Source: Sandaracinus sp. (GTDB lineage: Bacteria > Myxococcota_A > Polyangia > Polyangiales > Houyiibacteriaceae). Taken from it: a stretch of 64,000 nt of DNA. The stretch is from contig PABA01000038.1 of the NCBI GenBank assembly GCA_002699025.1, positions 1 through 64,000 on the forward strand, read 5' to 3'. The notes below the pieces were generated by a model, which was not told the origin of the DNA, ran no database searches, and was given only the letters and a program-made list of their open reading frames with translations. Below, in pieces: positions 1 through 8,875 of this stretch. Every line of letters begins with the position of its first letter. Position 1 is the stretch's first letter. The translations under genes were made by a program, and so were the position numbers.

Positions 1-130
1 AAGCGAGCCCGCGCGCCACATACACTCCGCCCGCTCCGCGAACGCGGCATGGACCGCGAAGCCGAGCGCCAGCACGGACCGCGGAGAGCGGACCGCGGAA
101 CGCATCACGACCCCCGGTCGTGATCCCCGG
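1..130. repeat. Copy of the dispersed 3'-end repeat family
   Basis: The segment around base 49 (CGGCATGGACCGC, then AAGCCGAGCG and CAGCACGGA) matches the array at 36.4-37.0 kb and, in reverse, the region at 44.1-44.4 kb. It ends in a hairpin at 104-124. It lies downstream of the minus-strand MopE-like gene that stops at 198, with its hairpin end facing that gene. The left part is cut by the window edge. Confidence 0.7.
104..124 (-). terminator. Repeat-family hairpin downstream of the MopE-like gene
   Basis: ATCAC (104-108) pairs with GTGAT (120-124) around an 11-nt interior whose ends, GACC and GGTC, also pair, giving a 9-bp stem and a 3-nt loop. It lies 74 bases beyond the stop at 198. No T-tract follows on the minus strand, so a classical intrinsic terminator is not certain. 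Transcript-end protection or processing would also fit. Confidence 0.6.
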
Positions 131-197
131 CCCCCGAAGCGAGCCAAGCGAGCGCCCCCCACCGCCCCCGCGCCGGCGAAGCCGGCAAAGGGGGCGG

Positions 198-3100
198 TCA
201 AGGCACGCACTGCCCCGTCAGCGGCCCGCTCCGCACGCAGCGGAACTCGGGCCCGATCATCTGGCAGAAGGAGTCGCCCCCGAAGAAGTCGCAGCGCGGC
301 CCGCACACCGAGAAGCTCTCCGTGTAGCAGACCTGGTCGATGCTCCCGACGCCCGCGCAGTCCGCGTTCGAGAAGCAGCGGCAGGTGAAGACGTCCACGA
401 AGCCGTCCCCGTCGTCGTCGCGCCCGTCACAGCACTCCCCCTCCGCGCCGAAGGGCGAGCAGTCCGTGTCCCGGCAGTCGACCCGCCCGTCCCCGTCGTC
501 GTCCGCTCCGTTCGTGCACATGGCCGGCCCGATCTCCCCCTCGCTCATCACCTCGCAGCCGGGAGCCATCGCGCAGATCGGATCGTCGCAATCCACCGCT
601 CCGTCGCAGTCGTTGTCGACCCCGTCGTCGCAGCGCTCAGGCGAGGGCACACAGCAACCGGGCGCGCCCTCGCAGGCCGGATCCGCGCAGTCGACGAGCC
701 CGTTGCAGTCGTCGTCGTTGCCGTTGATGCAGCTGATCTCCTCGTCGAGGCAGACCGGCGAGCAGACCGGGTCGCCGGCGCAGTCCGGGTCGTCGCAGTC
801 GGTCAGCCCGTCGCAGTCCTCGTCGAGCGGGACGTCGCAGCGCTCCGGGAAGCAGAAGCTGCAGAGCGGGCTCCCCGCGCAGTCCTCGTCGGCGCAGTCC
901 ACGACGCCGTCGCAGTCGTCGTCCCGCCCGTTTCGGCACTCCTCGGCTACGCACTCGCCGGAGCAGCTCGGCTCGAAGAAGCACGCCGGGTCGTCGCAAT
1001 CCGCCAGCCCGTTGCAGTCGTCGTCGATGCCCGTGTTGCAGAGCTCGACCGGCGCGCAGGCCGCGCAGGCCGGCGTCCCCGCGCAGTCCGGATCCTCGCA
1101 GTCGACGATCCCGTCGCAGTCGTCATCCGCCCCGTTCCGGCAGCTCTCCGCCACCGGCACGCAGCAGGCGGGCTCGCCGGCGCAGTCCGGATCGGCGCAG
1201 TCCACCAGCCCGTCGCAGTCCTGATCGCGCCCGTCGCCGCAGCGCTCGGGCACGGGCCGGCAGCAGGCCGGATCCTCCACGCAGTCCGGATCCCGGCAGT
1301 CCGGGAAGGTGTCGCAGTCGTCGTCCACGCCGTTGCCGCAGACCTCGGGCCCGGTCGGCGTACAGCAGGTCGAGTCCGCCGCACAGTCCGGATCGTCGCA
1401 GTCCACGCGCCGGTCGCAGTCCTCGTCGAGCCCGTCGCGGCAGTTCCGCTCCCGCGGCGCGCAGACCTCGCAGGCCGGGTCGAAGCGGCACTCCGGATCG
1501 TCGCAGTCCATCAGCCCGTCGCAGTCGTCGTCGAGGCCATTCCGGCAGTCGAACTCCTCCGGCGCGCACTCGAAGCAGCGCGGATCCATCCGGCACTCCT
1601 CGTCCGCGCAGTCCGCCCGCCCGTCGCAGTCGTCGTCGATGCGGTTGCCGCACTCCACCTCGAAGGGCTCGCACATCTCGCACTCGGGCAGGCCGAGGCA
1701 CTCCGGATCCGCGCAGTCGAGCCGCCCGTCGCAGTCGTCATCGAGGCCGTTCCGGCACTCCACCTCGAAGGGCGCGCAGTCGATGCACTCGTCCCGGCCG
1801 GCACACTCCGGATCCTCGCAGTCGAAGAGCCCGTCGCAGTCGTCGTCCCGCCCGTCCCGGCAGAAGCGCTCGCTCGGCAAGCACCCGCCGCAGCGCGGGT
1901 CCGCTCCGCAGTCGAGCCGGTCCTCGCAGTCGAAGAGCCCGTCGCAGTCGTCGTCCCGCCCGTCGAAGCAGTCGGCCTCGAAGGGCAGGCACTCCCCGCA
2001 CTCGGGCCGGCCGAGGCAGTCCGGGTCCTCGCAGTCGAAGAGCCCGTCGCAGTCGTCGTCCCGCCCATCGACGCAGAAGCGCTCGAAGTCCGCGCAGCCG
2101 CTGCAGCGCGGGTCCCGCTCGCAGTCCGGATCGTCGCAGTCGACGAAGCCGTCGCAGTCGTCGTCCCGCCCGTCCCGGCACTGGAACTCGAGGCGACCGA
2201 TGGGCTCGCACATCACGCAGCGCGGGTCGCGCGCGCAGTCCCGGTCGGCGCAGTCGAGGCGCCCGTCGCAGTCGTCGTCCCGCCCGTCGAGGCAGCGCTC
2301 CTCGATCGGCGCCGTCGGCACGCAGCCGCAGGCCGGCGAGCCCGCGCAGTCGAAGTCGGCGCAGTCGACGAAGCCGTCGCAATCGTCGTCCCGCCCATCG
2401 CCGCAGCGCCGCTCGATCATGTCGATGGGCTCGCAGCCGCCGCACTCCGGGCGGCCCTCGCAGAAGGGATCGGCGCAGTCGATCAGCCCGTTGCAGTCGT
2501 CGTCGACTCCGTCGTCGCAGAAGACCTCCTCGGGGAAGCGCGGCTCGCAGCCGCCGCACTCGGGCAGGCCGCGGCAGCTCTCGTCCCGGCAGTCGGGCCG
2601 TCCGTCGCAGTCGTCGTCGAGGCCGTTGAAGCAGAGCTCCCGCGCGCCGGGGAAGACGCGCGGGTTCCCGTCGTCGCAGTCGCCGCCGCCGCAAGCCGCG
2701 TCCCCGACGCCATCGCCGTCGCGGTCGCGCGGCTCGGAGACGCAGAGGTCGAGGCCCTCGTCGCAGCGATCGGTGGTGCAGGCCACGCCGTCGTCGCAGG
2801 GCGCGGGCGCGCCCGTCGCGCAACCGCGGGGCGTGCAGACCTCGGCGCCGTTGCAGAACGCGCCGTCGTCGCAGAAGCCGTCATCGGGGGCGTTCACGCA
2901 GCCGCCGGCCGCCTCGCTGCACTCGTCGATCGTGCAGGCCACGCCGTCGTCGCAGCGCGAGGGCGTGCCCGCGAGGCAGAAGCCCTCGGGCCCGCAGAGC
3001 TCGGCGCCGTTGCAGGCGAAGCCGTCGTCGCACTCGACGTCGCCCGCGCAGGGGCGCCGCGCGCAGCCGCTCGTCGGGTCGCAGATCTCGTCCGGCCCGC

Positions 3101-3428
3101 AGAGGCTCGCGTCGGGGACGCTCTGACAGCGGTCCTCTCCCTCGAGGCACTCGTCGAGGGTGCAGGCCACGCCGTCGTCGCAGCTCGGCGGCGCGCCGGC
3201 CACGCAGGCGCCGGCGATGCAGGCCTCCGCGCCGTTGCAGAAGAGGCCGTCGTCGCAGTCCGCGGCGCTCGTGCAGCTCCCCCCGTCGACCGTGCCGCCG
3301 TCGACCGTGCCGCCGTCGGGGCGGGGCGCGGCGCCGTCCTCGAAGGTCGAGAGCGGGCTCCGGCCGCACGCGGCGACCAGGAGCGCCAGGAGCGCGAGCC
3401 GAAGCGGCGTGAATGCGTGACGAGCCAT
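198..3428 (-). CDS. Giant MopE-type Cys/Asp repeat lipoprotein
   Basis: The predicted protein is 1076 residues, most likely outer-membrane anchored and surface exposed. The ATG at 3428 was chosen because it follows GGGGAGAGG and begins a lipoprotein signal ending LLVAAC; the open frame continues upstream to 3614 without such a signal. After a short linker come EGF-like Cys-rich segments (DCDDGLFCNGAE type), then about 22 tandem units of roughly 30-35 residues built on C-x-(D/N)G-x-DDDCDG-x-x-DC-x-D-x-x-C. These units resemble the motif named after the copper-binding MopE of Methylococcus, and the DxDxDG-like spacing could also hold calcium. Metal identity and function are inferred, not shown. 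It stands alone, divergent from the ABC operon at 3820. The repeat-family hairpin at 104-124 lies beyond its stop. Confidence 0.85.
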   Translation of the reverse strand: MARHAFTPLRLALLALLVAACGRSPLSTFEDGAAPRPDGGTVDGGTVDGGSCTSAADCDDGLFCNGAEACIAGACVAGAPPSCDDGVACTLDECLEGEDRCQSVPDASLCGPDEICDPTSGCARRPCAGDVECDDGFACNGAELCGPEGFCLAGTPSRCDDGVACTIDECSEAAGGCVNAPDDGFCDDGAFCNGAEVCTPRGCATGAPAPCDDGVACTTDRCDEGLDLCVSEPRDRDGDGVGDAACGGGDCDDGNPRVFPGARELCFNGLDDDCDGRPDCRDESCRGLPECGGCEPRFPEEVFCDDGVDDDCNGLIDCADPFCEGRPECGGCEPIDMIERRCGDGRDDDCDGFVDCADFDCAGSPACGCVPTAPIEERCLDGRDDDCDGRLDCADRDCARDPRCVMCEPIGRLEFQCRDGRDDDCDGFVDCDDPDCERDPRCSGCADFERFCVDGRDDDCDGLFDCEDPDCLGRPECGECLPFEADCFDGRDDDCDGLFDCEDRLDCGADPRCGGCLPSERFCRDGRDDDCDGLFDCEDPECAGRDECIDCAPFEVECRNGLDDDCDGRLDCADPECLGLPECEMCEPFEVECGNRIDDDCDGRADCADEECRMDPRCFECAPEEFDCRNGLDDDCDGLMDCDDPECRFDPACEVCAPRERNCRDGLDEDCDRRVDCDDPDCAADSTCCTPTGPEVCGNGVDDDCDTFPDCRDPDCVEDPACCRPVPERCGDGRDQDCDGLVDCADPDCAGEPACCVPVAESCRNGADDDCDGIVDCEDPDCAGTPACAACAPVELCNTGIDDDCNGLADCDDPACFFEPSCSGECVAEECRNGRDDDCDGVVDCADEDCAGSPLCSFCFPERCDVPLDEDCDGLTDCDDPDCAGDPVCSPVCLDEEISCINGNDDDCNGLVDCADPACEGAPGCCVPSPERCDDGVDNDCDGAVDCDDPICAMAPGCEVMSEGEIGPAMCTNGADDDGDGRVDCRDTDCSPFGAEGECCDGRDDDGDGFVDVFTCRCFSNADCAGVGSIDQVCYTESFSVCGPRCDFFGGDSFCQMIGPEFRCVRSGPLTGQCVP

Positions 3429-3676
3429 GGTCCTCTCCCCTACGTGGCCGCATCGGACGCGATCCGTCGCCCCGATTCGACCCGACCGCTCCCATCCTAC
3501 GCCAGCGGCGCGAAGCGTGCCAAGCCTCGTGCCAGCCGCGCTCCAGCAACCGTGCCAACCCGAGCCACCACGCGCCACACGGCGCTGCAGCGACCGTGTC
3601 GTGAGGAGCCTCACGAAACGGCCCCCGTTCGGAGAAATACCCGTCCTCCAAAGATGTTACGGGGCGCGCGGAGGGG

Positions 3677-3704
3677 TTGACTCGACCCGGGTCACCGGTA
3701 CATA
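3677..3704 (+). promoter_or_regulatory. Sigma70-like promoter of the ABC operon
   Basis: TTGACT (3677-3682) and TACATA (3699-3704) are separated by 16 bases, about 115 bases before the ABC ATPase start. The spacer contains the perfect palindrome GACCCGGGTC (3684-3693), a possible operator. The rest of the 391-base divergent gap (3429-3819) shows no gene; it must also hold the promoter for the MopE-like gene. Confidence 0.5.
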
Positions 3705-3819
3705 GCCACGCCCGCGGCTTGGCAGCCGGCTGGCGAGAGCGCTGACACCCCCGCGAGCGTGCCCCTCTCCGCCGCCGCGGCTCTCCCCGACTCCAACGCC
3801 CCCAACGAAACGAGGCTCC

Positions 3820-4959
3820 ATGAGCGACGTGATGATCGAGGCGCGGGACCTCACCAAGAAGTACGGCCCCGTCACGGCCCTGCGCGACGTCAGCTTCGAG
3901 GTCCGCAAGGGTGAGGTCGTCGGCTTCCTCGGCCCCAACGGCGCCGGCAAGACGACCACGATGAAGATCCTCACCTGCTTCATCGCCCCCACCGAGGGGC
4001 AGGCGCGGGTGAACGGCGCGGACATCTTCGACGACCCGATGAAGGTCCGCGAGTCGATCGGGTACCTCCCCGAGTCGACGCCGCTCTACACGGAGATGCT
4101 CGTGCTCGAGTACCTCCAGTTCATCGCCAAGATGCGCGGCTTCACGGGCGAAGAGGCCCGCAAGCGCATCAAGAAGGCGGTCGAGCAGACGAGCCTCGAG
4201 GACGTCATCGCCAAGGAGATCCGCGCGCTCTCCAAGGGCTACCGGCAGCGGGTCGGCCTCGCCCAGGCGCTCGTGCACGAGCCCGACGTGCTCATCCTCG
4301 ACGAGCCCATGAGCGGCCTCGACCCGAACCAGGCCGCCGAGATCCGCGAGCTCATCAAGCAGATCGGTGAGGAGCGCACGGTCATCCTCTCGACTCACGA
4401 CCTCGCCGAGGTCCAGGTCACCTGCAGCCGCGTGCTGATCATCGCGAACGGCCGGCTGGTCGCCGACGACACGCCCGACGAGCTGCGGGAGCGCGCCGGC
4501 AAGGCGAGCTACCAGGTGACGGTGCTCGCCAAGGAGGGCGCCTACCGGGACAGCGAGCAGTCGAAGGCGGTGCGCGACGCGCTCGGCAAGATCGGCGGGG
4601 TCGCCTCGGTGCGGCAGCGCGAGGCCGAGGGCAAGGACGAGCTCCTCTTCACGGTGCTCCCGAAGAGCGCCGAGGACATCCGGGCGGAGATCTTCCAGTC
4701 CGCCGTGGACGGCGGCTTCGTGCTGCTCGGCCTCGAGAAGAAGGCCGAGGCCCTCGACAAGGTCTTCCGGGACCTGACGACGGGCGACACGGAGGAGCTC
4801 AGCGCCCGGGAGCAGAAGAAGGCCGAGGCGCGCGCCCGAAAGAAGAAGCGCGACGCCGCCAAGAAGGCGGACGCGAAGGCCGAAGCGAAGAAGGCCGAAC
4901 CGAAGAAGACGGACGCGGACGCGGACGACGGCGACGACGCGGAGAAGGAGGAGGCGTGA
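3820..4959 (+). CDS. ABC transporter ATP-binding protein, GldA-like, with charged tail
   Basis: A cytoplasmic ATPase of 379 residues, predicted to power the ABC-2 permease encoded next. Visible motifs are Walker A GPNGAGKTT (38-46), the signature around LSKGYRQRVGLAQAL (137-151), Walker B VLILDEP (157-163) and the H-loop His at 193. Residues after about 325 form a tail of repeated Lys, Ala, Glu and finally Asp, which is absent from ordinary family members of about 310 residues and probably helical or disordered. The gene opens a four-gene operon; its stop overlaps the permease ATG in TGATG. In Bacteroidetes, GldA/GldF/GldG support gliding and secretion. In this lineage the substrate is unknown, so I give no symbol. 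Confidence 0.9.
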   Translation: MSDVMIEARDLTKKYGPVTALRDVSFEVRKGEVVGFLGPNGAGKTTTMKILTCFIAPTEGQARVNGADIFDDPMKVRESIGYLPESTPLYTEMLVLEYLQFIAKMRGFTGEEARKRIKKAVEQTSLEDVIAKEIRALSKGYRQRVGLAQALVHEPDVLILDEPMSGLDPNQAAEIRELIKQIGEERTVILSTHDLAEVQVTCSRVLIIANGRLVADDTPDELRERAGKASYQVTVLAKEGAYRDSEQSKAVRDALGKIGGVASVRQREAEGKDELLFTVLPKSAEDIRAEIFQSAVDGGFVLLGLEKKAEALDKVFRDLTTGDTEELSAREQKKAEARARKKKRDAAKKADAKAEAKKAEPKKTDADADDGDDAEKEEA

Positions 4960-5672
4960 TGAACAAGAACACGCTCACCATCGCGGGGCGGCAGTTCCGC
5001 AGCTACTTCAACGGGCCGATCGCGTACATCGTGGTCTCGCTCGTGCTCATCATCCTGGGCTTCCTCTTCTGGGAGACCTTCTTCCTCTTCGGGCGCGCGA
5101 CCGTCCGCGAGATGTTCCGCTACTTCTCGCTCATCAACTACTTCGCGCTGCCCGCCCTGACGATGGGCCTCATCGCGGAGGAGAAGCGCACGGGCACCAT
5201 CGAGCTGCTCATCACCATGCCCGTCACCGACGCGCAGGTGATCGTCGGCAAGTACCTCGGCGTGCTCGGCCTCTACGCCATCATGGTCGTGCTGACGCTG
5301 CCCTACCCGATCAGCGTGGGGAACCTCGGCAACCTCGACTGGGGCCCGGTCTTCTCCGGCTACCTCGGGCTCCTCCTCCAGGGCGCCGCGCTCCTCGGCA
5401 TCGGCCTGATGATGTCGAGCTTCACGGACAACCAGCTCATCGCCTTCTTCGGCGCGCTGGCCGTGTCGATCTTCTTCTTCCTCGTCGACAAGTTCCTGCC
5501 CTTCATGCCCAGCGGGCTCGCGGGCTTCGCCGAGCAGATCTCCTTCGACTTCCACGTCGAGAGCATGCGCCGCGGCGTCATCGCCCTGCGCGACGTGCTC
5601 TTCTTCGCCTCCATCGCCGCGGGCTGCCTGCTCGTGGCGTTCCGTTCCCTCGAGAGCCGCCGCTGGAGCTGA
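4959..5672 (+). CDS. ABC-2 permease, GldF-like
   Basis: An inner-membrane permease of 237 residues with about six hydrophobic segments, starting with the one around residues 20-45 (IAYIVVSLVLIILGFLFW). The EEKRTGTIELLITMPVTDAQ stretch is typical of ABC-2 permeases of the GldF/NosY type. The ATG at 4959 overlaps the ATPase stop by one base and has GGAGG at a normal distance; a GTG one codon upstream is possible. Tight coupling to the ATPase gene and to the following GldG-like and DUF4340 genes indicates one exporter complex. The substrate cannot be read from the sequence. Confidence 0.9.
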   Translation: MNKNTLTIAGRQFRSYFNGPIAYIVVSLVLIILGFLFWETFFLFGRATVREMFRYFSLINYFALPALTMGLIAEEKRTGTIELLITMPVTDAQVIVGKYLGVLGLYAIMVVLTLPYPISVGNLGNLDWGPVFSGYLGLLLQGAALLGIGLMMSSFTDNQLIAFFGALAVSIFFFLVDKFLPFMPSGLAGFAEQISFDFHVESMRRGVIALRDVLFFASIAAGCLLVAFRSLESRRWS

Positions 5673-5675
5673 GCC

Positions 5676-7394
5676 ATGGCTGACAAGCGAAACAAGCTCG
5701 CCGCCACCTCCGTGGGGATGCTCGTCCTCACGATCGGCATCCTCGTCCTCCTGAACTTCCTCGCGTCCTACACGAACGTCGGCCGCATGGACGTCACCGG
5801 GAACCAGCTCTGGTCCCTCAGTGACGGCTCGCGCCGGCTCGTGTCCGACCTCGAGGACCGCATGGAGATCACGGCTTACTTCACCGAGGATCTCCCGCCG
5901 CCCTTCAACTCCACCGAGCAGTACGTCCGCGACCTGCTCGGCGAGTACGAGGCCGCCTCCGGGGGCAAGCTCCGCGTCCGCTTCATCAACCCGGACGACG
6001 AGGAGCTGCAGGAGCAGGCCGAGGAAGACGGCGTCCGCCGCGTCGCCCACCAGGTCATCGAGAACGACTCGGTGAGCGTCCGCGAGGGCTACCGGGGGCT
6101 GGTGATCAAGCACCTCGGCGAGTCCGAGGCGATCCCCGTCATCCAGGACCCGACGGGCCTCGAGTACACGATCACGATGAAGATCAAGGAGATGGTCGGC
6201 GACAAGACCGAGATCGGCATCGTCGGCGGCCACGGCGGCCCGACCCTCGCCGAGGGCCTCACGGGGCTCCGGGACACGCTGCCGACCTACGAGCTGACCG
6301 AGGTGACGCTCGACTCGGAGATCGATCCCGATCTCCGCGCCCTGCTCATCGTCTCGCCCGCCGAGCCCTTCAGCGAGGACGAGCTCCGGCGCATCGACCA
6401 GTACGTGATGCGCGGCGGCTCACTCGGCGTCTTCGGCGCTGGCACGGGGCTCGAGATCAGCGGCCCGGCGCCGACCATCACGGCCACCGAGACCGGCCTC
6501 GCGCAGCTGCTCGGTCGCTACGGCGTGGAGCCGCGCTCGGACGTCGTGCTCGACTGGCAGTGCAGCCGCGCGCCCATGCGTGGGCCCATGGGGCTGCAGG
6601 TCGCCGTGCCCTACCCGGCCGTGCCCATCGTGACCTTCGACGACGCGCAGATGGAGCACCCGGCCCTCTTCCGCATCCCGACGGCCGTGCTTCCCTTCAC
6701 CTCGAGCCTCGCCGTGACGAGCGCGCCCGAGGGCGTGAGCGTCGAGGTGCTCGCGCGCTCGAGCGAGAACAGCTGGCGGCAGGATCCGGCGGGCGTGAAC
6801 CTCCAGCCGCGGCACCCGCGCGAGTGGCGCGCCAGCGGCGAGCCCGGGCCCTTCCCGCTGCTGGTCGCCGTCGAGGGGCAGCTCCCGAGCGCCTACGCCT
6901 CGAGCGCGTCCATGAGCCCGGGCGCGGGCGAGGGCGCGAGCGACATCGAGGCGCCGGCCGAGAGCGAGGCGCCCGTGCGCATCCTGGTCGCGGGCACCGC
7001 CGCGTTCATGCGGGACGAGTTCCTGCCGCAGGCCGGGCCGACGGGCGAGCGCGACCTGAGCGGTGCGCTGGCCTTCGCGCTGAACGCCATCGACTGGCTC
7101 GCCGCCGAGTCGGACCTCATCGCCATCCGCGCGAAGAACATCGAGGACCCGGCGCTCGAGGTGCCGGCCGCTGCCCAGCAGGCCGAGGAGGCCGCGCGCG
7201 CGGCCGCCGAGGAGGGCGACGAGGAGGCGGTCGAGGAGAACCTGGAGGAGCGCGAGGAGGCGATGGCCTCCTGGGACCGCAAGAAGACCTTCTACCGCTG
7301 GGGCAACACGCTGGGCATCCCGCTCGCGTTCGCCCTCTTCGGACTCATCCGCTGGCGCCAGCGCAACGCGCGCCGGAAGAACCTGAAGCTCTGA
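5676..7394 (+). CDS. GldG-like ABC auxiliary protein
   Basis: 572 residues with an N-terminal membrane anchor (about 12-30), a large periplasmic region and a second anchor near the C-terminus (TLGIPLAFALFGLIRW), followed by a basic end. The central part resembles the ABC-transporter auxiliary (GldG/IFT52-like) domain. Residues around 480-525 are Ala/Glu-rich and probably a coiled coil. It starts three bases after the permease, with GGAG inside the end of the permease gene, so it is co-translated. Such proteins usually accompany a GldA/GldF pair and a DUF4340 protein, the arrangement seen here. The role is presumably coupling the exporter to periplasmic parts. Confidence 0.85.
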   Translation: MADKRNKLAATSVGMLVLTIGILVLLNFLASYTNVGRMDVTGNQLWSLSDGSRRLVSDLEDRMEITAYFTEDLPPPFNSTEQYVRDLLGEYEAASGGKLRVRFINPDDEELQEQAEEDGVRRVAHQVIENDSVSVREGYRGLVIKHLGESEAIPVIQDPTGLEYTITMKIKEMVGDKTEIGIVGGHGGPTLAEGLTGLRDTLPTYELTEVTLDSEIDPDLRALLIVSPAEPFSEDELRRIDQYVMRGGSLGVFGAGTGLEISGPAPTITATETGLAQLLGRYGVEPRSDVVLDWQCSRAPMRGPMGLQVAVPYPAVPIVTFDDAQMEHPALFRIPTAVLPFTSSLAVTSAPEGVSVEVLARSSENSWRQDPAGVNLQPRHPREWRASGEPGPFPLLVAVEGQLPSAYASSASMSPGAGEGASDIEAPAESEAPVRILVAGTAAFMRDEFLPQAGPTGERDLSGALAFALNAIDWLAAESDLIAIRAKNIEDPALEVPAAAQQAEEAARAAAEEGDEEAVEENLEEREEAMASWDRKKTFYRWGNTLGIPLAFALFGLIRWRQRNARRKNLKL

Positions 7395-7401
7395 GAGGCG
7401 C

Positions 7402-8700
7402 ATGATGGACGGTCAGAAGAAGCTGCTCGTCGCCGGGGCGCTGTTCGTGGTGCTGCTCGGCGGCGCCATCTGGGTGGTGAACCAGCGCGAGGAATCGGAC
7501 GCCGGGGGCGGAGACGAGGTCGCGGCGCCGGAGTTCCCGGAGATCGCGCGCGACGCCATCACGGCGCTGCGGATCACGCGGCCCGGGGACGGCGAGGACG
7601 CCGAGCCGGTGGCCGTGCGCATGGAGAAGCGCGGCGAGAGCTGGGTGATCGTGGAGCCGCTCGAGGCCGAGGCCGACGAGAGCGCGGTGAGCACGGCGCT
7701 CGACAAGCTCGAGGAGCTCGAGATCGGCGGCGTGGCCGCGACGCGGGCCGAGAACCACGAGCGCCTCGAGGTGGCCGAGTCGAACGGCATCCACGTCGAG
7801 GTGTTCACGGAGGGCGCCGAGCCGGCGCTGAGCTTCTGGGTCGGCGGGCTGCGGAGCCGGAACACGATGGTGCGGCTCGACGGCGAGGACGTCGTCGCGG
7901 CGGCGCGGGGCTCGATCAAGTACGCCTTCAACAAGGAGCTCAAGGACTGGCGCAACCGGCGGGTGCTCGACGAGGACCCGAGCGAGGTGCGGGCCGTGCG
8001 CTTCGAGAGCGAGAACGGGACCTTCGCGTTCACGCGCGGGGCCGACGACGAGTGGGCCATCGCCGCGCCGGCCGAGGGCGAGGAGGCGCCGGAGATCGAG
8101 CGCTTCGGGAGCTCGAAGGTGCAGTCGATCGTGGCGAGCCTGGCGCGCATGCGGGCCGTGGACTTCGCAGCGGCGGACGTGGACGCGAGCGCGGCCGGGT
8201 TCGACGCGCCGACGGGCACGGTGGTGCTCGGGCTGGGCGAGGGCGGCGGCGAGGACGCCGAGGACGGTGACGAGGGCGCCGAGGATGGCGACGAGGCCGG
8301 CGGCGACGAGGCCGGCGACGAAGAGGCCACGGAAGCCGAAGCCGCGCCGGTCGCGCTCCGGGAGATCGTGCTCGAGGTCGGTGGCCAGGTCGGCGAGGAG
8401 CGTCAGTTCTACCTGCGGCGCCAGGGCGACGAGACGATCTACGTCGTCTCCCAGTACCTCGCCGATCGCATGCGGCCGGACACGGAGAAGTTCCAGAACC
8501 CCGAGCCCGGCGAAGAGGGCGAGTCGCCGACGGCGATGGGCATGCCCGGCATGCCTGGAATGCCCGGCGGGATGCCTGGCGGGATGCCCGGCATGCCCGG
8601 CGGCGGGCCCGGGGGCCCCGGCGGCCAGCAGATCCCGCCCGAGCTGATGCAGAAGATCCAGCAGCAGCTCCGCCAGCAGCAGGCCGCGCAGATGCGCTGA
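7402..8700 (+). CDS. DUF4340 domain protein with Met/Gly/Pro- and Gln-rich tail
   Basis: 432 residues. One N-terminal membrane segment (about 7-25, LLVAGALFVVLLGGAIWVV) puts the rest in the periplasm. The body matches the DUF4340 family that closes GldA/F/G-like operons. An acidic linker of Gly, Glu, Asp and Ala (about 275-315) separates parts of the fold. The last 60 residues are unusual: repeated GMPGMPGG-like units, then a Gln-rich end. A start at 7402 or at the adjacent ATG 7405 is possible; GAGAGG precedes both. Seven bases separate it from the GldG-like gene, and a strong hairpin follows its stop, so it is probably the last gene of the operon. Confidence 0.85.
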   Translation: MMDGQKKLLVAGALFVVLLGGAIWVVNQREESDAGGGDEVAAPEFPEIARDAITALRITRPGDGEDAEPVAVRMEKRGESWVIVEPLEAEADESAVSTALDKLEELEIGGVAATRAENHERLEVAESNGIHVEVFTEGAEPALSFWVGGLRSRNTMVRLDGEDVVAAARGSIKYAFNKELKDWRNRRVLDEDPSEVRAVRFESENGTFAFTRGADDEWAIAAPAEGEEAPEIERFGSSKVQSIVASLARMRAVDFAAADVDASAAGFDAPTGTVVLGLGEGGGEDAEDGDEGAEDGDEAGGDEAGDEEATEAEAAPVALREIVLEVGGQVGEERQFYLRRQGDETIYVVSQYLADRMRPDTEKFQNPEPGEEGESPTAMGMPGMPGMPGGMPGGMPGMPGGGPGGPGGQQIPPELMQKIQQQLRQQQAAQMR

Positions 8701-8723
8701 GCCGGTTCCGGACCGGGCACCGA

Positions 8724-8755
8724 ACGGGCCGCTCTCCCTCGGGAGGGCGGCCCGT
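8724..8755 (+). terminator. Hairpin terminator after the ABC operon
   Basis: ACGGGCCGC (8724-8732) pairs with GCGGCCCGT (8747-8755), and TCTCC pairs with GGAGG inside it, giving a stem of about 14 bp with a four-base loop. It starts 24 bases after the DUF4340 stop. A short T-containing stretch (CGCGTTCTC) follows. This is the best terminator-like structure in the window. Confidence 0.7.
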
Positions 8756-8773
8756 CGCGTTCTCGGGCCGGCC

Positions 8774-8863
8774 TCGGTCGAGCCCACCGCGTTCGAGCCC
8801 ACCTCGTTCGAGCCCACCGCGTTCGAGCCCACCTCGTTCGAGCCCATCGCGCTCGAGCCCCTC
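8774..8863. repeat. 15-bp minisatellite, six units
   Basis: Units of the form (G/T)CGTTCGAGCCCACC run from 8774 to 8863, with the first base alternating G and T so that the higher-order period is 30 bp. It lies between the operon terminator and the stop of the convergent TetR gene. Confidence 0.8.
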
Positions 8864-8875
8864 GACGGCGCGAAC

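Noticed and set aside
120..3680. Long plus-strand frames opposite the MopE-like gene
   Set aside because: They show periodic Ala/Val/Arg or Ser/Gln patterns that mirror the DDDCDG repeats on the other strand. They lack start sites and known domains.
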